In this document: positions 47,086-56,448 of the stretch, piece by piece
Numbering within the stretch: position 1 is the first letter of the stretch
Layout: every line of letters begins with the position of its first letter
Assembly (NCBI RefSeq): GCF_030269665.1
Contig: NZ_BSTS01000011.1
Span: 1 to 64,000 of the forward strand
Length of the DNA stretch: 64,000 nucleotides
Direction of reading: 5' to 3'
DNA from: Actinomycetospora sp. NBRC 106375
GTDB taxonomy: Bacteria > Actinomycetota > Actinomycetes > Mycobacteriales > Pseudonocardiaceae
The notes under the pieces: generated by a model
The model's database searches: none
Told to the model about the DNA's origin: nothing
What the model saw: the letters and a program-made list of their open reading frames with translations, nothing else
Translations under genes and position numbers: made by a program

Positions 47086-48399
47086 TCAGAGGGCGAAGCC
47101 CGGCTGCCACTCCTCGAAGACCGCGCGCATCGGGACCTCGGCGTCGAGCTGGCACAGCACCGCCACCGACGCCAGCGTCACCCGGTGCACGAGCAAGTAC
47201 TGCGGCGGCAGGTTGAGACCGCGCCCGGTGGTGAACTCGGGACGCCGCAGGTCGCCGAGCCGCTCGGCCTGCCCGCGCAGCCACGCGCGCGTGAAGTGGA
47301 ACTTCTCGGTGCGCAGCGGGTCGGTCAGCGGCCCCAGGTAGGCCATCGCCTCGTCGGGGCCCATGTCGACGCCGGGCAGCACGAAGTTGAGCTCGCGCAG
47401 CAGCTTCAGCAGGTCGTCGGCGCGGTCCTCGACCGCCAGCCGCAGCATGTGCCCGAGCTCCTCGGGGAGCCCGTCGGGCAGGCGCGCGACGGCACCGAAG
47501 TCGATCACGCACAGCCGCCCGTCGGGCAGGATCTGGAAGTTGCCGGGGTGCGGGTCGGCGTGCAGCAGCCCGACGCGTGCCGGCGAGGAGAAGTGGAACC
47601 TCGAGAGCAGCAGGCCCACGCGGTCGCGCTCCTCGGGCTCGCCGGCGCGGATGACCGCCGACAGCGGCGTGCCGGTGACCCACTCGGTGACCATCGCCCG
47701 CGGCGCGGACGCGACGACCCGGGGGACCACGACGTGCGGGTCGCCCTCGTACGCCGTCGCGAACGCCCGCTGCGCGTCGGCCTCGTCGCGGTAGTCCAGC
47801 TCCTCGGCCATGCGGTCGCGCAGCTCGGTGAGCAGCGGCTTGATCTCCATGCCCGGCACGAGCGGCTGCACCATGCGGCTGAACCGCTGGAGCTGGCGCA
47901 GGTCGGCCATGACGGCCTCGTCGGCCCCGGGGTACTGCACCTTGACCGCGACGTCCCGCCCGTCCTGCCAGACCGCACGGTGGACCTGACCGATGCTCGC
48001 CGAGGCCGCCGGGGTGTCGTCGAACTCGCGGAAGCGGTCGCGCCACCCGCGGCCGAACTGCTCGGCGAGCACGCGGTGGGTGCGCGCCGCGGGCATCGGG
48101 GGCGCAGCGGTCTGCAGCTTCGTCAGCGCCTCGCGGTAGGGCTCGGCCAGCTCGGGCGGCACCGCGGCCTCGAACACCGACAGCGCCTGGCCGAACTTCA
48201 TGGCCCCGCCCTTGAGCTCACCGAGCACCGCGAAGAGCTGCTCCGCGCCGCGGCGCGCGACGTCGGCCGAGATCTGACCCTGGTCGCCCCCGGCGAGCCG
48301 CCGGCCCCATCCCGCGGCGGTGCGGGAGGCGAAACCCAGTGGCAGCGAGGCCAGCCGCGCCGACCGTTGGACCGACCGGCGGGGGATGTCATCGGTCAC
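47086..48399 (-). CDS. ABC1/AarF (UbiB-like) kinase-fold protein
   Basis: A 437-residue ABC1-family atypical kinase. GAMKFGQALS is the KxGQ motif (about residues 65-74), ASASIGQVH the alanine-rich loop, VAVKVQYPG the nucleotide Lys, LHADPHPGNFQ the catalytic loop and CVIDFGAV the metal motif. Family members support quinone or lipid metabolism; this one corresponds by position to Rv3197. Reports link the Rv3197 family to drug resistance through ATP-binding proteins controlled by WhiB7, so the adjacency to whiB7 is meaningful. The GTG at 48399 has GAGAAT 6 bases upstream and a purine-rich stretch; either mode of initiation is possible. Confidence 0.9.
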   Translation of the reverse strand: MTDDIPRRSVQRSARLASLPLGFASRTAAGWGRRLAGGDQGQISADVARRGAEQLFAVLGELKGGAMKFGQALSVFEAAVPPELAEPYREALTKLQTAAPPMPAARTHRVLAEQFGRGWRDRFREFDDTPAASASIGQVHRAVWQDGRDVAVKVQYPGADEAVMADLRQLQRFSRMVQPLVPGMEIKPLLTELRDRMAEELDYRDEADAQRAFATAYEGDPHVVVPRVVASAPRAMVTEWVTGTPLSAVIRAGEPEERDRVGLLLSRFHFSSPARVGLLHADPHPGNFQILPDGRLCVIDFGAVARLPDGLPEELGHMLRLAVEDRADDLLKLLRELNFVLPGVDMGPDEAMAYLGPLTDPLRTEKFHFTRAWLRGQAERLGDLRRPEFTTGRGLNLPPQYLLVHRVTLASVAVLCQLDAEVPMRAVFEEWQPGFAL

Positions 48400-48436
48400 G
48401 CGGCCATTCTCCCCTCTCGACGCGGCAAGGGCGCGA

Positions 48437-48751
48437 TCAGGGGCGGCCGGACGGGGCCGCCGGCACCGCCGCGGGAGCGTCCGCGGGGACCTCCCCGGTG
48501 AGGTCCGCGGTGAGCTCCAGCCACCGGCGGCGGTCGAGCAGGAGGTCGATCTCCGAGCGGAACAGCGCGACGAGCGCGGGGAAGCGGGGGGAGGCGAGCT
48601 CCAGCCGGCGGCACAGGTTCGCGAGGTGCGCGTCGACCGCCGCGAGGTCGGGGCAGCGGTAGGTGGCGCTCTCCGCCCCGAAGACGGTCGTCAGCGGGTC
48701 GTGGCCGCTGGTGTCGATCGGGTGGGCGGAGGGGAAGGTGGTCGTGCTCAT
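48437..48751 (-). CDS. Conserved small protein of unknown function
   Basis: A 104-residue protein without membrane segments. The middle (DAHLANLCRRLELASPRFPALVALFRSEIDLLLDRRRWLEL) is predicted to be two or three helices rich in Leu and Arg; the ends are Pro/Ala-rich. I do not recognise a family. An AAGGAGA ribosome site precedes the ATG at 48751, supporting translation. It lies 37 bp upstream of the ABC1 gene on the same strand and may share its transcript. Confidence 0.65.
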   Translation of the reverse strand: MSTTTFPSAHPIDTSGHDPLTTVFGAESATYRCPDLAAVDAHLANLCRRLELASPRFPALVALFRSEIDLLLDRRRWLELTADLTGEVPADAPAAVPAAPSGRP

Positions 48752-48871
48752 CGCGGTCTCCTTCGAGCGTGTGCCCCTGGCCGAGGAGTACCCCCCGCCC
48801 CACCGCGGCGCTGCCGGGTGTGACGCGCGTCCACCCGCGCGGTGCCGGGCGGTGCCGCCCGCGCGACGGGG

Positions 48872-49942
48872 TCACGCCGCTCCGACCGTCGGCGTGACCT
48901 GCGACCCCGCGGGCGACGGCAGGAGTCGCGCGGGGGCGGATCGCCCGGACGGCCCGAGGCGCACGTCACAGCCGCAGTCCGGATGGCGGCGCGCCGGCGT
49001 CCGGCCGCGCGTGCCGTCGGCGGCCAGGGTGAGCGTCGCGCCCCACGCCGCGGCGACGCCGGCGGGATCGAGCACCGCGAGGACCTCGGCGACGGCGAGC
49101 GCCGCGGTCGCCGCGGCGAGCGCCACGGGCTGCGCCGGCGACCGCCGCCCGGCGAGCTCGGCGGCGAGGCGCGGCCACGCCGGGTCCTCCGCGGTGCGCA
49201 CCAGGTCCTGGCAGTGCAGGCAGGGTGTCCGCCCGGGCACGACCAGCGGTCCCACCGTGCCGACGCCGGCGGCGAGCGCCACCGGGAGGTGGGCGCGGCC
49301 GGCGAGCACGAGGCGCGTCGCGGCCACGGGATCGGGCCGGTCGGCGTCGGCGAGGACGACGAGGTCCGCACGGGCGGTCAGCCAGCGGCGCGCCGAGGGC
49401 GCGCGGGGTGCCCGCGATCCCGGCGCGACACGGGCCACGGCGTCGGGGATCGCGAGACCGGCGGGCCTGCCGACGTCGTCCGCGACGAGACCGGTACCGA
49501 GGTCGGCGCCGCGCACCGTGCCCTCGGCCTCGACGAGCACCCGCCCGACGCCGGCCGTCGCGAGCAGGCACGCCACCGCGACCGCCACCCGCCCCGCACC
49601 CCGCACCACCACCCGGCGCCCGGCGAGGGCGTCGGGCTCGTCGCCGGCCGCCAGCAGCCCGGCGGCCCGGAGACGGTCGAGCACGCCGCGCGCGACGCCC
49701 GGCGACGCGCCGGCCGCGGCCGCGTCGGCCACGACCCGCGCCACCGGACGGGAGCCGTCGAGCGCCTCGACCATCCGGGCGAGCGGGGGCGTCAGGCCGT
49801 CGACGACGAGGGCGTGGGCGGGGTCGGCGCCGAACTGGAGCGTGCCGGGGGCGCGGTGCAGCGGCGGGAGGCGCAGCCGCGGGAGGTCGGGCAGCGGCGC
49901 GGCGACGGGGGACGGGGGAGCGGTGGCGGGAGCTGGGAGCAC
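48872..49942 (-). CDS. ThiF/E1-like adenylyltransferase-fold protein
   Basis: A 356-residue protein with a Rossmann-type segment GRRVVVRGAGRVAVAVACLL (about residues 108-127), two zinc-type cysteine pairs (CLHCQDL and HPDCGC) and the overall order of ThiF/MoeB-like proteins. The arginine finger and the conserved Asp pair of active E1 enzymes are not obvious, so it may be a binding-only relative, such as those that recognise leader peptides. By position it corresponds to Rv3196. The GTG at 49942 has a poor ribosome site. It is divergent from the metallopeptidase gene, 53 bp away. Confidence 0.75.
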   Translation of the reverse strand: MLPAPATAPPSPVAAPLPDLPRLRLPPLHRAPGTLQFGADPAHALVVDGLTPPLARMVEALDGSRPVARVVADAAAAGASPGVARGVLDRLRAAGLLAAGDEPDALAGRRVVVRGAGRVAVAVACLLATAGVGRVLVEAEGTVRGADLGTGLVADDVGRPAGLAIPDAVARVAPGSRAPRAPSARRWLTARADLVVLADADRPDPVAATRLVLAGRAHLPVALAAGVGTVGPLVVPGRTPCLHCQDLVRTAEDPAWPRLAAELAGRRSPAQPVALAAATAALAVAEVLAVLDPAGVAAAWGATLTLAADGTRGRTPARRHPDCGCDVRLGPSGRSAPARLLPSPAGSQVTPTVGAA

Positions 49943-49983
49943 ACCTGGTTCGACGCAGCGGAGCGGCCGCAGGATCCGCCTCC

Positions 49984-49989
49984 TAGGCT
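49984..49989 (+). promoter_or_regulatory. Leaderless -10 element TAGGCT
   Basis: TAGGCT lies 6 bases before the GTG at 49996, in the 53-bp gap between divergent genes. Confidence 0.5.
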
Positions 49990-49995
49990 TCGGAT

Positions 49996-50592
49996 GTGCC
50001 CGAGTCCCGTCCGGAGGTCGAGGTCCGTCGCAGCGCGCGGCGCAAGCGCACCGTCGACGCGCATCGCGAGGGCGCGACGGTCGTGGTGAACATCCCGGCG
50101 TCGATGTCCCGGGCGCAGGAGCGGCACTGGGTCGAGGAGATGCTGCGCCGCCTCGAACGCGCCGACGCCCGCCGGCGTCCGGGCCGCCAGGCCGGCGACG
50201 CCGACCTCGTCGAGCGCGCCGGGCAGCTCGCGGCCGCCCACCTCGACCCGATCGCCCCCGACGGCGCGTGGCCGCGGCCGGCGTCGGTGCGCTGGACGCG
50301 GCCGATGCGCACGCGCTGGGCGTCGTGCACCCCCGCCGACGGGACCATCCGGGTCAGCGAGCGGCTGCGCGACGTGCCCGGCTGGGTGCTCGACCACGTG
50401 CTCGTGCACGAGCTGGTGCACCTGCGCGAGCCGTCCCACGGGCCGGCCTTCCGCGCCGCGGAGGCCAGCTACCCGCGCAGCGAGCGGGCGATCGGCTACC
50501 TGGAGGGGCTCTCCGCCGGCGCCGGGCTGGCGATCGGCGGGACGGACGAGGGCGCCGACGACGGCACCGGGGACGACGAGACGTCAGGCTGA
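49996..50592 (+). CDS. YgjP/DUF45-type zinc metallopeptidase
   Basis: A 198-residue M48-like protein of the YgjP/WLM group. HELVH at 138-142 with a third ligand at His148 (LREPSHGPAF) is the zinc site; RTRWASCTPADGTIRVSERL upstream is the family-specific block. Its cellular role is not known. The last 25 residues are acidic. GTG start fixed by TAGGCT 6 bases upstream. Its 3' end overlaps that of the convergent DUF2342-type gene by 9 bp. Confidence 0.85.
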   Translation: MPESRPEVEVRRSARRKRTVDAHREGATVVVNIPASMSRAQERHWVEEMLRRLERADARRRPGRQAGDADLVERAGQLAAAHLDPIAPDGAWPRPASVRWTRPMRTRWASCTPADGTIRVSERLRDVPGWVLDHVLVHELVHLREPSHGPAFRAAEASYPRSERAIGYLEGLSAGAGLAIGGTDEGADDGTGDDETSG

Positions 50593-52050
50593 GGGGCCCG
50601 TGCTCCCGTCGCCGTCCTCGGGGGACTCGGAGGTCTCCGGCTTCTCCGACCTCGCCTCCTGCTCGGCCTTCATCTCGGCCTCGAGGCGGGCCAGCGGGTC
50701 GTCGAGGTCGGTGAAGCTCTCGCCCTGACCCTGCTCGCCGTCGCCGCCCTCGACCGAGCGCCGGCGCCCGATGAAGGCCGACGGGTCGTCGAGGTCGTCG
50801 GCGGTCGGGATGAGATCCGGGTGCGCCCAGACGGCGTCGCGGTCGGAGATGCCGCGCTCGGTGGTGAGCCGGCGCCACAGGTCGCCGGCCTCGCGCAGGC
50901 GTCGCGGCCGCAGCTCGAGCCCGACGAGCGTGGCGAAGGTCTGCTCCGCGGGCCCGCCGGACGCGCGGCGTCGGCGCAGCGTCTCGCCGAGGGCCTGCGC
51001 GCCGGGCAGGCGGTCGCCCACCGCGTCGGTGACGACGACGTCGACCCAGCCCTCGACGAGCGCGAGCAGGGTCTCGAGCCGGCGGAGCGCGGCCTTCTGC
51101 GAGTCGGTGGTCTGCGGCTCGAACATCCCGGAGCTCATGAGCTCCTGCAGGGACGCCGGGTTGGTCGGGTCGACCTCGCGGGCGAGCTCCTCCATCCGGG
51201 AGGTGTCGACCTGGATGCCGTGGGCGAACTCCTCGACGGTGGCGAGCAGGCGCTGCCGCAGCCAGGGGACGTGCCCGAACAGCCGCTGGTAGGCGGCCTC
51301 GCGGGCGGCGAGGAAGACGAGCACCTCGCCGGCCGGGCGGTCGAGGCCCTCGGTGAACGTGGCGATGGCGCCCGGCAGGAGCGCCGCGGTGCCCTCGGGG
51401 CCGAGCGGGAGCCCGACGTCGGAGGACGTGAGGACCTCCTGCGCCAGCTGCGACAGGCCCTGCCCGAGCTGCGAGCCGAACGCCATGCCGCCGACCTGGG
51501 AGATCATGCCGAGCATGGGCCCGGCCATCTGGCGGGCCTCGTCGGGCAGGCCCTCGACCCAGGCGCCGGCGACCCGCTGGGCCACGGGGTCGCACAGGCG
51601 CTGCCAGGTCGGCATCGTCGTGTCGATCCACTGCGCGGGCGACCACACGGCGACCTGCGAGGCCCCCGAGGGCAGCGTCGTGGCGTCCTCGAGCCACAGC
51701 TCGGCGAGGCGCACCGACTCCTCGGCCGCCCGCTGCTGCTCGCTCGTCGGCGCCGTGCGTCCGGTCGCCGGGAGCTGCTGGTGCGCCATCTGCGAGGCCA
51801 GCTTGTAGTTCACCGGGCCCTCGGCGCCGGGCCCGGACGACTGCGACAGCATCTGCCCGAGCTGCGTGAGCATCTGCCCGAGCTGGCCCATGTCGAAGCC
51901 GCCCGCGCCCCCGGCGCCGCCCGGCATGCCCCCCATGCCGGGCAGGCCGAAGCCGAAGTTGCCGCCCTGGCCGCCGGTGCCGCCGGACCCGGAGCGGCCG
52001 GACTCGTCGTCGGGGTCGGACGGCCCGAAGCCGAAGGGCAGGTCACTCAT
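50584..52050 (-). CDS. DUF2342/zinc-dependent metalloprotease-like protein
   Basis: A 488-residue protein of the actinobacterial DUF2342 (TIGR03624-type) family, in the position of Rv3195. The N-terminus has Gly/Met-rich repeats (GGFDMGQLGQMLTQLGQMLS); the core has VAVWSPAQWID, REAAYQRLFGHVPWLR and SSGMFEPQ. The family is named for a putative zinc site in the REAAH-type helix; here the His of that helix is Tyr, so activity is uncertain. The ATG at 52050 has TACCGT 7 bases upstream (52063 to 52058) and is probably leaderless. The C-terminus is acidic and disordered. Confidence 0.85.
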   Translation of the reverse strand: MSDLPFGFGPSDPDDESGRSGSGGTGGQGGNFGFGLPGMGGMPGGAGGAGGFDMGQLGQMLTQLGQMLSQSSGPGAEGPVNYKLASQMAHQQLPATGRTAPTSEQQRAAEESVRLAELWLEDATTLPSGASQVAVWSPAQWIDTTMPTWQRLCDPVAQRVAGAWVEGLPDEARQMAGPMLGMISQVGGMAFGSQLGQGLSQLAQEVLTSSDVGLPLGPEGTAALLPGAIATFTEGLDRPAGEVLVFLAAREAAYQRLFGHVPWLRQRLLATVEEFAHGIQVDTSRMEELAREVDPTNPASLQELMSSGMFEPQTTDSQKAALRRLETLLALVEGWVDVVVTDAVGDRLPGAQALGETLRRRRASGGPAEQTFATLVGLELRPRRLREAGDLWRRLTTERGISDRDAVWAHPDLIPTADDLDDPSAFIGRRRSVEGGDGEQGQGESFTDLDDPLARLEAEMKAEQEARSEKPETSESPEDGDGSTGPSA

Positions 52051-52057
52051 GGTCCCG

Positions 52058-52063
52058 ACGGTA
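52058..52063 (-). promoter_or_regulatory. Leaderless -10 element TACCGT (minus strand)
   Basis: On the minus strand TACCGT is 7 bases before the ATG at 52050, matching the recurrent pattern exactly. Confidence 0.55.
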
Positions 52064-52175
52064 CGCGGCCGCTGCGCTGATCGGGGCCGCCGAGCGCCGC
52101 GGGCGGCATGCTCACGGCGAACACCCGGACTCCTCCCAGGAACCCGCCCCGCACGGCGGGCACACGGGCGATCAC

Positions 52176-52181
52176 TACCCT
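52176..52181 (+). promoter_or_regulatory. Leaderless -10 element TACCCT
   Basis: TACCCT lies 8 bases before the GTG at 52190, one base more than the usual spacing in this window. Confidence 0.45.
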
Positions 52182-52189
52182 GTCCGGCC

Positions 52190-53233
52190 GTGACCCGGTT
52201 GCGCGCGACGCTGGCGCTCGGACTCGTGCTCGCCGGCGTCCTCGGTCTCCTGGGCGCCACGGTGCGGGTGCCGTTCGTGGCGCTCGGCGACGGCCCGACG
52301 TTCGACGTGCTCGGCACCGGCCAGGACGGGCGCACCGTCGTGGACATCAGCGGACCCGCGCCCGTGTTCCCGACGACGGGCCAGCTGCGGATGACCACGG
52401 TGGCGGTGACCACCCAGGTGACGCTGTTCGGCGCGATGGCGATGTGGGCGTCGGGGAACCAGCAGGTGCTCCCGCGCGAGTCCGTCTACCCGCCGGGGCG
52501 CTCGAGCGAGCAGGTCGACCAGGAGAACACCCGGCAGTTCGCCCAGTCGGAGACCGACGCGGAGGCCGCGGCGCTGCGCTACCTCGGCTACCCGACCGCC
52601 GTGCAGGTCGGCTCGGTGCTCGACGACTCGCCGTCGGCGGGGCGCCTCGCCCCGGGCGACCGGATCGTCGCGGTCAACGGCCGCCCGGTCACCACGCCGC
52701 AGGAGGTCGTCGACGCGCTCGCGCCCACCCGGCCCGGGCAGACCGTGACGGTGACCGTCGAGCGCGGCCCGCTCGGCGCCCCGGGCCCGCCGACCGACGT
52801 CACGATCGTCGCCGCGCCGCGGCCCGACGGCGATCCGCGCGGGTTCCTCGGCGTCACGCCGACCAACATCGTCGACTCGCCGGTGGACGTGCGGATCAGC
52901 CTCGGCGACATCGGCGGCCCGTCCGCGGGCCTGGTCTTCGCGTCGGCGATCGTCGACAAGCTGACGCCCGGCGACCTCACCGGCGGGCACGTCGTCGCGG
53001 GCACCGGCACCATCGACGCCACCGGCCGTGTGGGGGACATCGGCGGCATCCGCTTCAAGATGGACGCCGCGCGTCACGACGGAGCGCAGGTGTTCCTCGT
53101 GCCCGCCGGCAACTGCGCCGAGGCCAAGGGCGACGCGCCGGACGGCCTCCAGCTCGCCCGTGTCGGCACCCTCGCCGAGGGCATCGCCGCACTGCAGGCG
53201 GTCCACGACGGGCGCACGCCCACGCCCTGCTGA
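52190..53233 (+). CDS. PDZ domain and Lon-type (S16) protease
   Basis: A 347-residue membrane-anchored protease in the position of Rv3194c. The N-terminal segment (LALGLVLAGVLGLLGATV, residues 8-25) is an anchor or uncleaved signal. A PDZ domain covers about residues 135-210 (SVLDDSPSAGRLAPGDRIVA). The C-terminal Lon-like domain has the Ser-Lys dyad Ser245 (GGPSAG) and Lys290 (GGIRFKMDAA). It has no ATPase module, so it should cut peptides outside the membrane without ATP. The GTG at 52190 is favoured because the anchor starts directly after it and TACCCT stands upstream. Confidence 0.9.
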   Translation: MTRLRATLALGLVLAGVLGLLGATVRVPFVALGDGPTFDVLGTGQDGRTVVDISGPAPVFPTTGQLRMTTVAVTTQVTLFGAMAMWASGNQQVLPRESVYPPGRSSEQVDQENTRQFAQSETDAEAAALRYLGYPTAVQVGSVLDDSPSAGRLAPGDRIVAVNGRPVTTPQEVVDALAPTRPGQTVTVTVERGPLGAPGPPTDVTIVAAPRPDGDPRGFLGVTPTNIVDSPVDVRISLGDIGGPSAGLVFASAIVDKLTPGDLTGGHVVAGTGTIDATGRVGDIGGIRFKMDAARHDGAQVFLVPAGNCAEAKGDAPDGLQLARVGTLAEGIAALQAVHDGRTPTPC

Positions 53234-53331
53234 CCGCCGTGCCGACGCACCCGCCGCGCCGTGACCCCCTGCCGGAGCAGGGCGTCAGCGGATCCGGACA
53301 TGCGGACCACGGCGACCCCACACCGTGTTCG

Positions 53332-53337
53332 TAGAGT
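53332..53337 (+). promoter_or_regulatory. -10 element TAGAGT upstream of the UPF0182 gene
   Basis: TAGAGT is 69 bases before the GTG of the UPF0182 gene, so this transcript would carry a normal leader; a GGAG site lies about 10 bases before the start. No good -35 is seen. Confidence 0.4.
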
Positions 53338-53406
53338 GGCGGTCGCACGCGTGCCCCGGGCACCCGTGTCCGGCCCCCGATCTGGCAAGTCCTGGAGTGT
53401 GACCCC

Positions 53407-56400
53407 GTGGCCAACCGGCCCCCGACGGCGACCCCCCAGCTGTCGCGACGGACGAAGACGCTGCTGATCGTCGGCGCGGTGGCGCTCGTGGTGCTGCTCG
53501 GCGGGGCGCGGCTGGTCGACGTCTACGTCGACTGGGCCTGGTTCGGCGAGGTCGGCTTCCGGGGCGTCTTCACGACGATCCTGTGGACCCGGGTGCTGCA
53601 GTTCGTCGTCGCCGCGGTGCTCATGGGCGGGCTGCTCGCGCTCAACCTCGTCATCGCCTACCGGGTGCGCCCGGTGTTCGTGCCCGTGGCCGGCACGACG
53701 GCCGAGGACCCCGTCGCCCGCTACCGCACGGTCGTGCTCGCGCGGCCACGCTGGTTCGCGATCGGCATCCCGGCGGTGGTCGCGCTCATCGCCGGGCTCT
53801 CCGCGCAGGCCGACTGGCAGACCGTCCAGACGTTCCTGCACTCGGTGCCCTTCGGCGTGCAGGACCCCGTCTTCGGCCACGACATCTCGTTCTACGTGTT
53901 CCAGCTGCCCTTCTACCGGTGGCTGCTGAGCTGGCTGTTCGTCGCGACCGCGGTGAGCTTCGTGGCCGCGCTCGTCGCCCACTACCTCTTCGGTGGCATC
54001 CGGCTGGCAGGGCGCAGCGGCGCCGTCGCGCCCGCGGCGCGCGCCCATCTCGCCGTGCTGGCCGGGACGTTCGTGCTGTTCAAGGCCGTCGCCTACTTCT
54101 TCGACCGCTACGAACTGCTCTTCTCCGACCGCAAGGCCGCCGAGGGCGGCGCCAACTTCTTCGGCGCCACCTACACCGACCTCAACGCGGCGATGCCGGC
54201 CAAGCTCATCCTGCTGATCATCGCGGTGATCTGCGCCGCGGCGTTCTTCTCGGCCGTGGTGCTGCGCAACCTGCAGATCCCGGCGATCGCGCTCGCCCTG
54301 CTCGTGCTCTCCAGCGTGCTGGTCGGGGCGGCGTGGCCCGCGGTGCTCGAGCAGTTCTCGGTGCGGCCGAACGCGATCGACCGCGAGGCCGAGTCGATCT
54401 CGCGCAACATCGACGCGACCCGGCAGGCGTTCAACCTCGGCAACGTCACGACGGTGCCCTACGCCCCGCAGGTCGCCACGGCGGCGGGCAACGCCGCGGT
54501 GCCGCCTCAGGACGTGGCCAACAGCCAGGCGACGCTGAACAACATCCGCATCCAGGACCCGTCGCGGCTCAACCGCACCTTCGCCGTCCAGCAGCAGCTG
54601 ACGAACTTCTACTCGTTCTCGCCGCTGCTCGACATCGACCGCTACACGGTCAACAACCAGCGCCAGGACTTCGTGCTCGCGGCCCGCGAGATCAACCCGG
54701 ACGCTCTGATCGGCAACCAGCAGGACTGGATCAACCGCCACCTCGTCTACACCCACGGCCAGGGCCTCGTGTCGGCCCCGGCCGACCGCGTCAACGTGCC
54801 CAGCAACGCCGAGGCCAGCCAGGGGGGTCTGCCGGCGTTCGAGGTCAGCGACTCGAGCAACCCCGGTCCGTTCAACCTGAGCCCCGACGGCGCGCGCATC
54901 TACTACGGCGAGTTCCTCGGCGGGGCCGACGACTACGCGATCGTCGGCGGCAACCCGGGCTCGACCCCGGGCGAGTACGACGGGCCCGGGCGCCCGGCGT
55001 CGGCCTACAACGGCCCCGGCGGCGTGTCGCTGGGCAACTGGGCGTCCCGTCTGGTCTTCGCCGCTGCCTACGGCGAGCGGAACATCCTGTTCAACGGCTC
55101 GATCGGCTCCGACTCGCGGATCATGTACAACCGCACGCCGGTCGACCGCGTCGAGAAGGTCGCGCCCTGGCTGCGCACCGACGTCGACCCGTACCCCGCG
55201 GTCGTCGACGGCCGCCTGCAGTGGATCGTCGACGGCTACACGACCCTGCCGCGCTACCCCTACGCGCAGCAGGTCGACCTCGGGCAGGCCACCGACGACT
55301 CGCTGCGGCCCGCCTCCGCGGCCGGCTCGGTGGGCTACATGCGCAACTCGGTCAAGGCGACCGTCGACGCCTACAGCGGCGAGGTGAAGCTGTACGCGGT
55401 CGACGAGCAGGACCCCGTGCTGAAGACCTGGATGGGCGTCTTCCCGGGCGTCGTGCAGCCGTCGGCGGACATCCCGCCGAGCCTGCGGTCGCACTTCCGC
55501 TACCCGGAGGACATCTTCAAGGTCCAGCGCGACCTGCTGACGCGCTACCACGTCGAGAACCCGCGGGACTTCTTCTCCACCCAGAACTTCTGGACCGTCC
55601 CGGAGGACCCGACCCGCGAGGCCAACGCGGCGATCCCGCCGTACTACCTGCTCGCCGGGGACCCGCGTCCGGGCGCGCCGCCGGACACGCAGTTCCAGAT
55701 GACGAGCACGCTGCTGGCGCTGTCGCGGCCGAACCTCTCGGCGTACCTGTCGGTGAGCTCGGAGCCGGAGAACTACGGCCAGATGACCGTGCTCGAGCTC
55801 CCGGCACAGCTCACCGGCGACCAACGCGGGCCGCAGGGTCCGCAGCAGGTCCAGGCCGAGCTGCTGACCAGCCAGTCGGTCAACGGCGGGCTGTTCACGC
55901 TGCGGCAGTCCGGCACGCCGGTCCAGGTGCAGTACGGCAACCTGCTCACGCTGCCCGTGGCGGGCGGTCTGCTCTACGTGGAGCCGATCTACGTCGAGCG
56001 GAACGCGCAGACCTCGTTCCCGCAGCTGTTCGGCGTGATCGCCCGCTTCAACAACGGCGACATCGGCTACGCGCCCACGCTGCAGGGCGCGCTGCAGGCC
56101 GCGTTCCAGGGCGTCCCGCTGCCGCCGGGGCTCACCGTGCCGGGGCTGGGCACGGCCCAGCAGTCGCCGACGCCCCAGCCGGGGGCGAACACCGGCGGCG
56201 GTCCGCTGCCGGCCGGGACGCCGGGGCAGACGCTGAGCCCGCAGCTCACCGAGGCCATCACGGCGATGAACGACGCGCTCGACCGGCTCGGGACGGCGCA
56301 GGCGGCCCGGGACTTCCGGGGGATCGGGGACGCCGAGGCCGCGCTCGACGCCGCCATCGCGCAGTTCCGCTCGGCGACGGGCGCCGCGCCGTCGACGCCG

Positions 56401-56439
56401 ACGACGCCCGCGGGGGCGGCGGCCGGGACGGGCAACTGA
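53407..56439 (+). CDS. UPF0182 family membrane protein
   Basis: A 1010-residue protein in the position of Rv3193c. The first 300 residues hold about seven membrane segments (TLLIVGAVALVVLLGGARLV; VLQFVVAAVLMGGLLALNLV; WFAIGIPAVVALIAGL and others). The rest, from about NAIDREAESISRNIDATRQA, is a large extracytoplasmic domain with many Tyr/Pro/Asn-rich blocks (TPWYWTV-like segments such as ENPRDFFSTQNFWTVPEDP). The C-terminus has a Pro/Gly/Thr-rich linker and a helical end. The biochemical function of this actinobacterial family is unknown. The GTG at 53407 is preceded by GGAG. A strong terminator follows at 56485. Confidence 0.92.
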   Translation: MANRPPTATPQLSRRTKTLLIVGAVALVVLLGGARLVDVYVDWAWFGEVGFRGVFTTILWTRVLQFVVAAVLMGGLLALNLVIAYRVRPVFVPVAGTTAEDPVARYRTVVLARPRWFAIGIPAVVALIAGLSAQADWQTVQTFLHSVPFGVQDPVFGHDISFYVFQLPFYRWLLSWLFVATAVSFVAALVAHYLFGGIRLAGRSGAVAPAARAHLAVLAGTFVLFKAVAYFFDRYELLFSDRKAAEGGANFFGATYTDLNAAMPAKLILLIIAVICAAAFFSAVVLRNLQIPAIALALLVLSSVLVGAAWPAVLEQFSVRPNAIDREAESISRNIDATRQAFNLGNVTTVPYAPQVATAAGNAAVPPQDVANSQATLNNIRIQDPSRLNRTFAVQQQLTNFYSFSPLLDIDRYTVNNQRQDFVLAAREINPDALIGNQQDWINRHLVYTHGQGLVSAPADRVNVPSNAEASQGGLPAFEVSDSSNPGPFNLSPDGARIYYGEFLGGADDYAIVGGNPGSTPGEYDGPGRPASAYNGPGGVSLGNWASRLVFAAAYGERNILFNGSIGSDSRIMYNRTPVDRVEKVAPWLRTDVDPYPAVVDGRLQWIVDGYTTLPRYPYAQQVDLGQATDDSLRPASAAGSVGYMRNSVKATVDAYSGEVKLYAVDEQDPVLKTWMGVFPGVVQPSADIPPSLRSHFRYPEDIFKVQRDLLTRYHVENPRDFFSTQNFWTVPEDPTREANAAIPPYYLLAGDPRPGAPPDTQFQMTSTLLALSRPNLSAYLSVSSEPENYGQMTVLELPAQLTGDQRGPQGPQQVQAELLTSQSVNGGLFTLRQSGTPVQVQYGNLLTLPVAGGLLYVEPIYVERNAQTSFPQLFGVIARFNNGDIGYAPTLQGALQAAFQGVPLPPGLTVPGLGTAQQSPTPQPGANTGGGPLPAGTPGQTLSPQLTEAITAMNDALDRLGTAQAARDFRGIGDAEAALDAAIAQFRSATGAAPSTPTTPAGAAAGTGN

Positions 56440-56448
56440 CCGGCAGGG

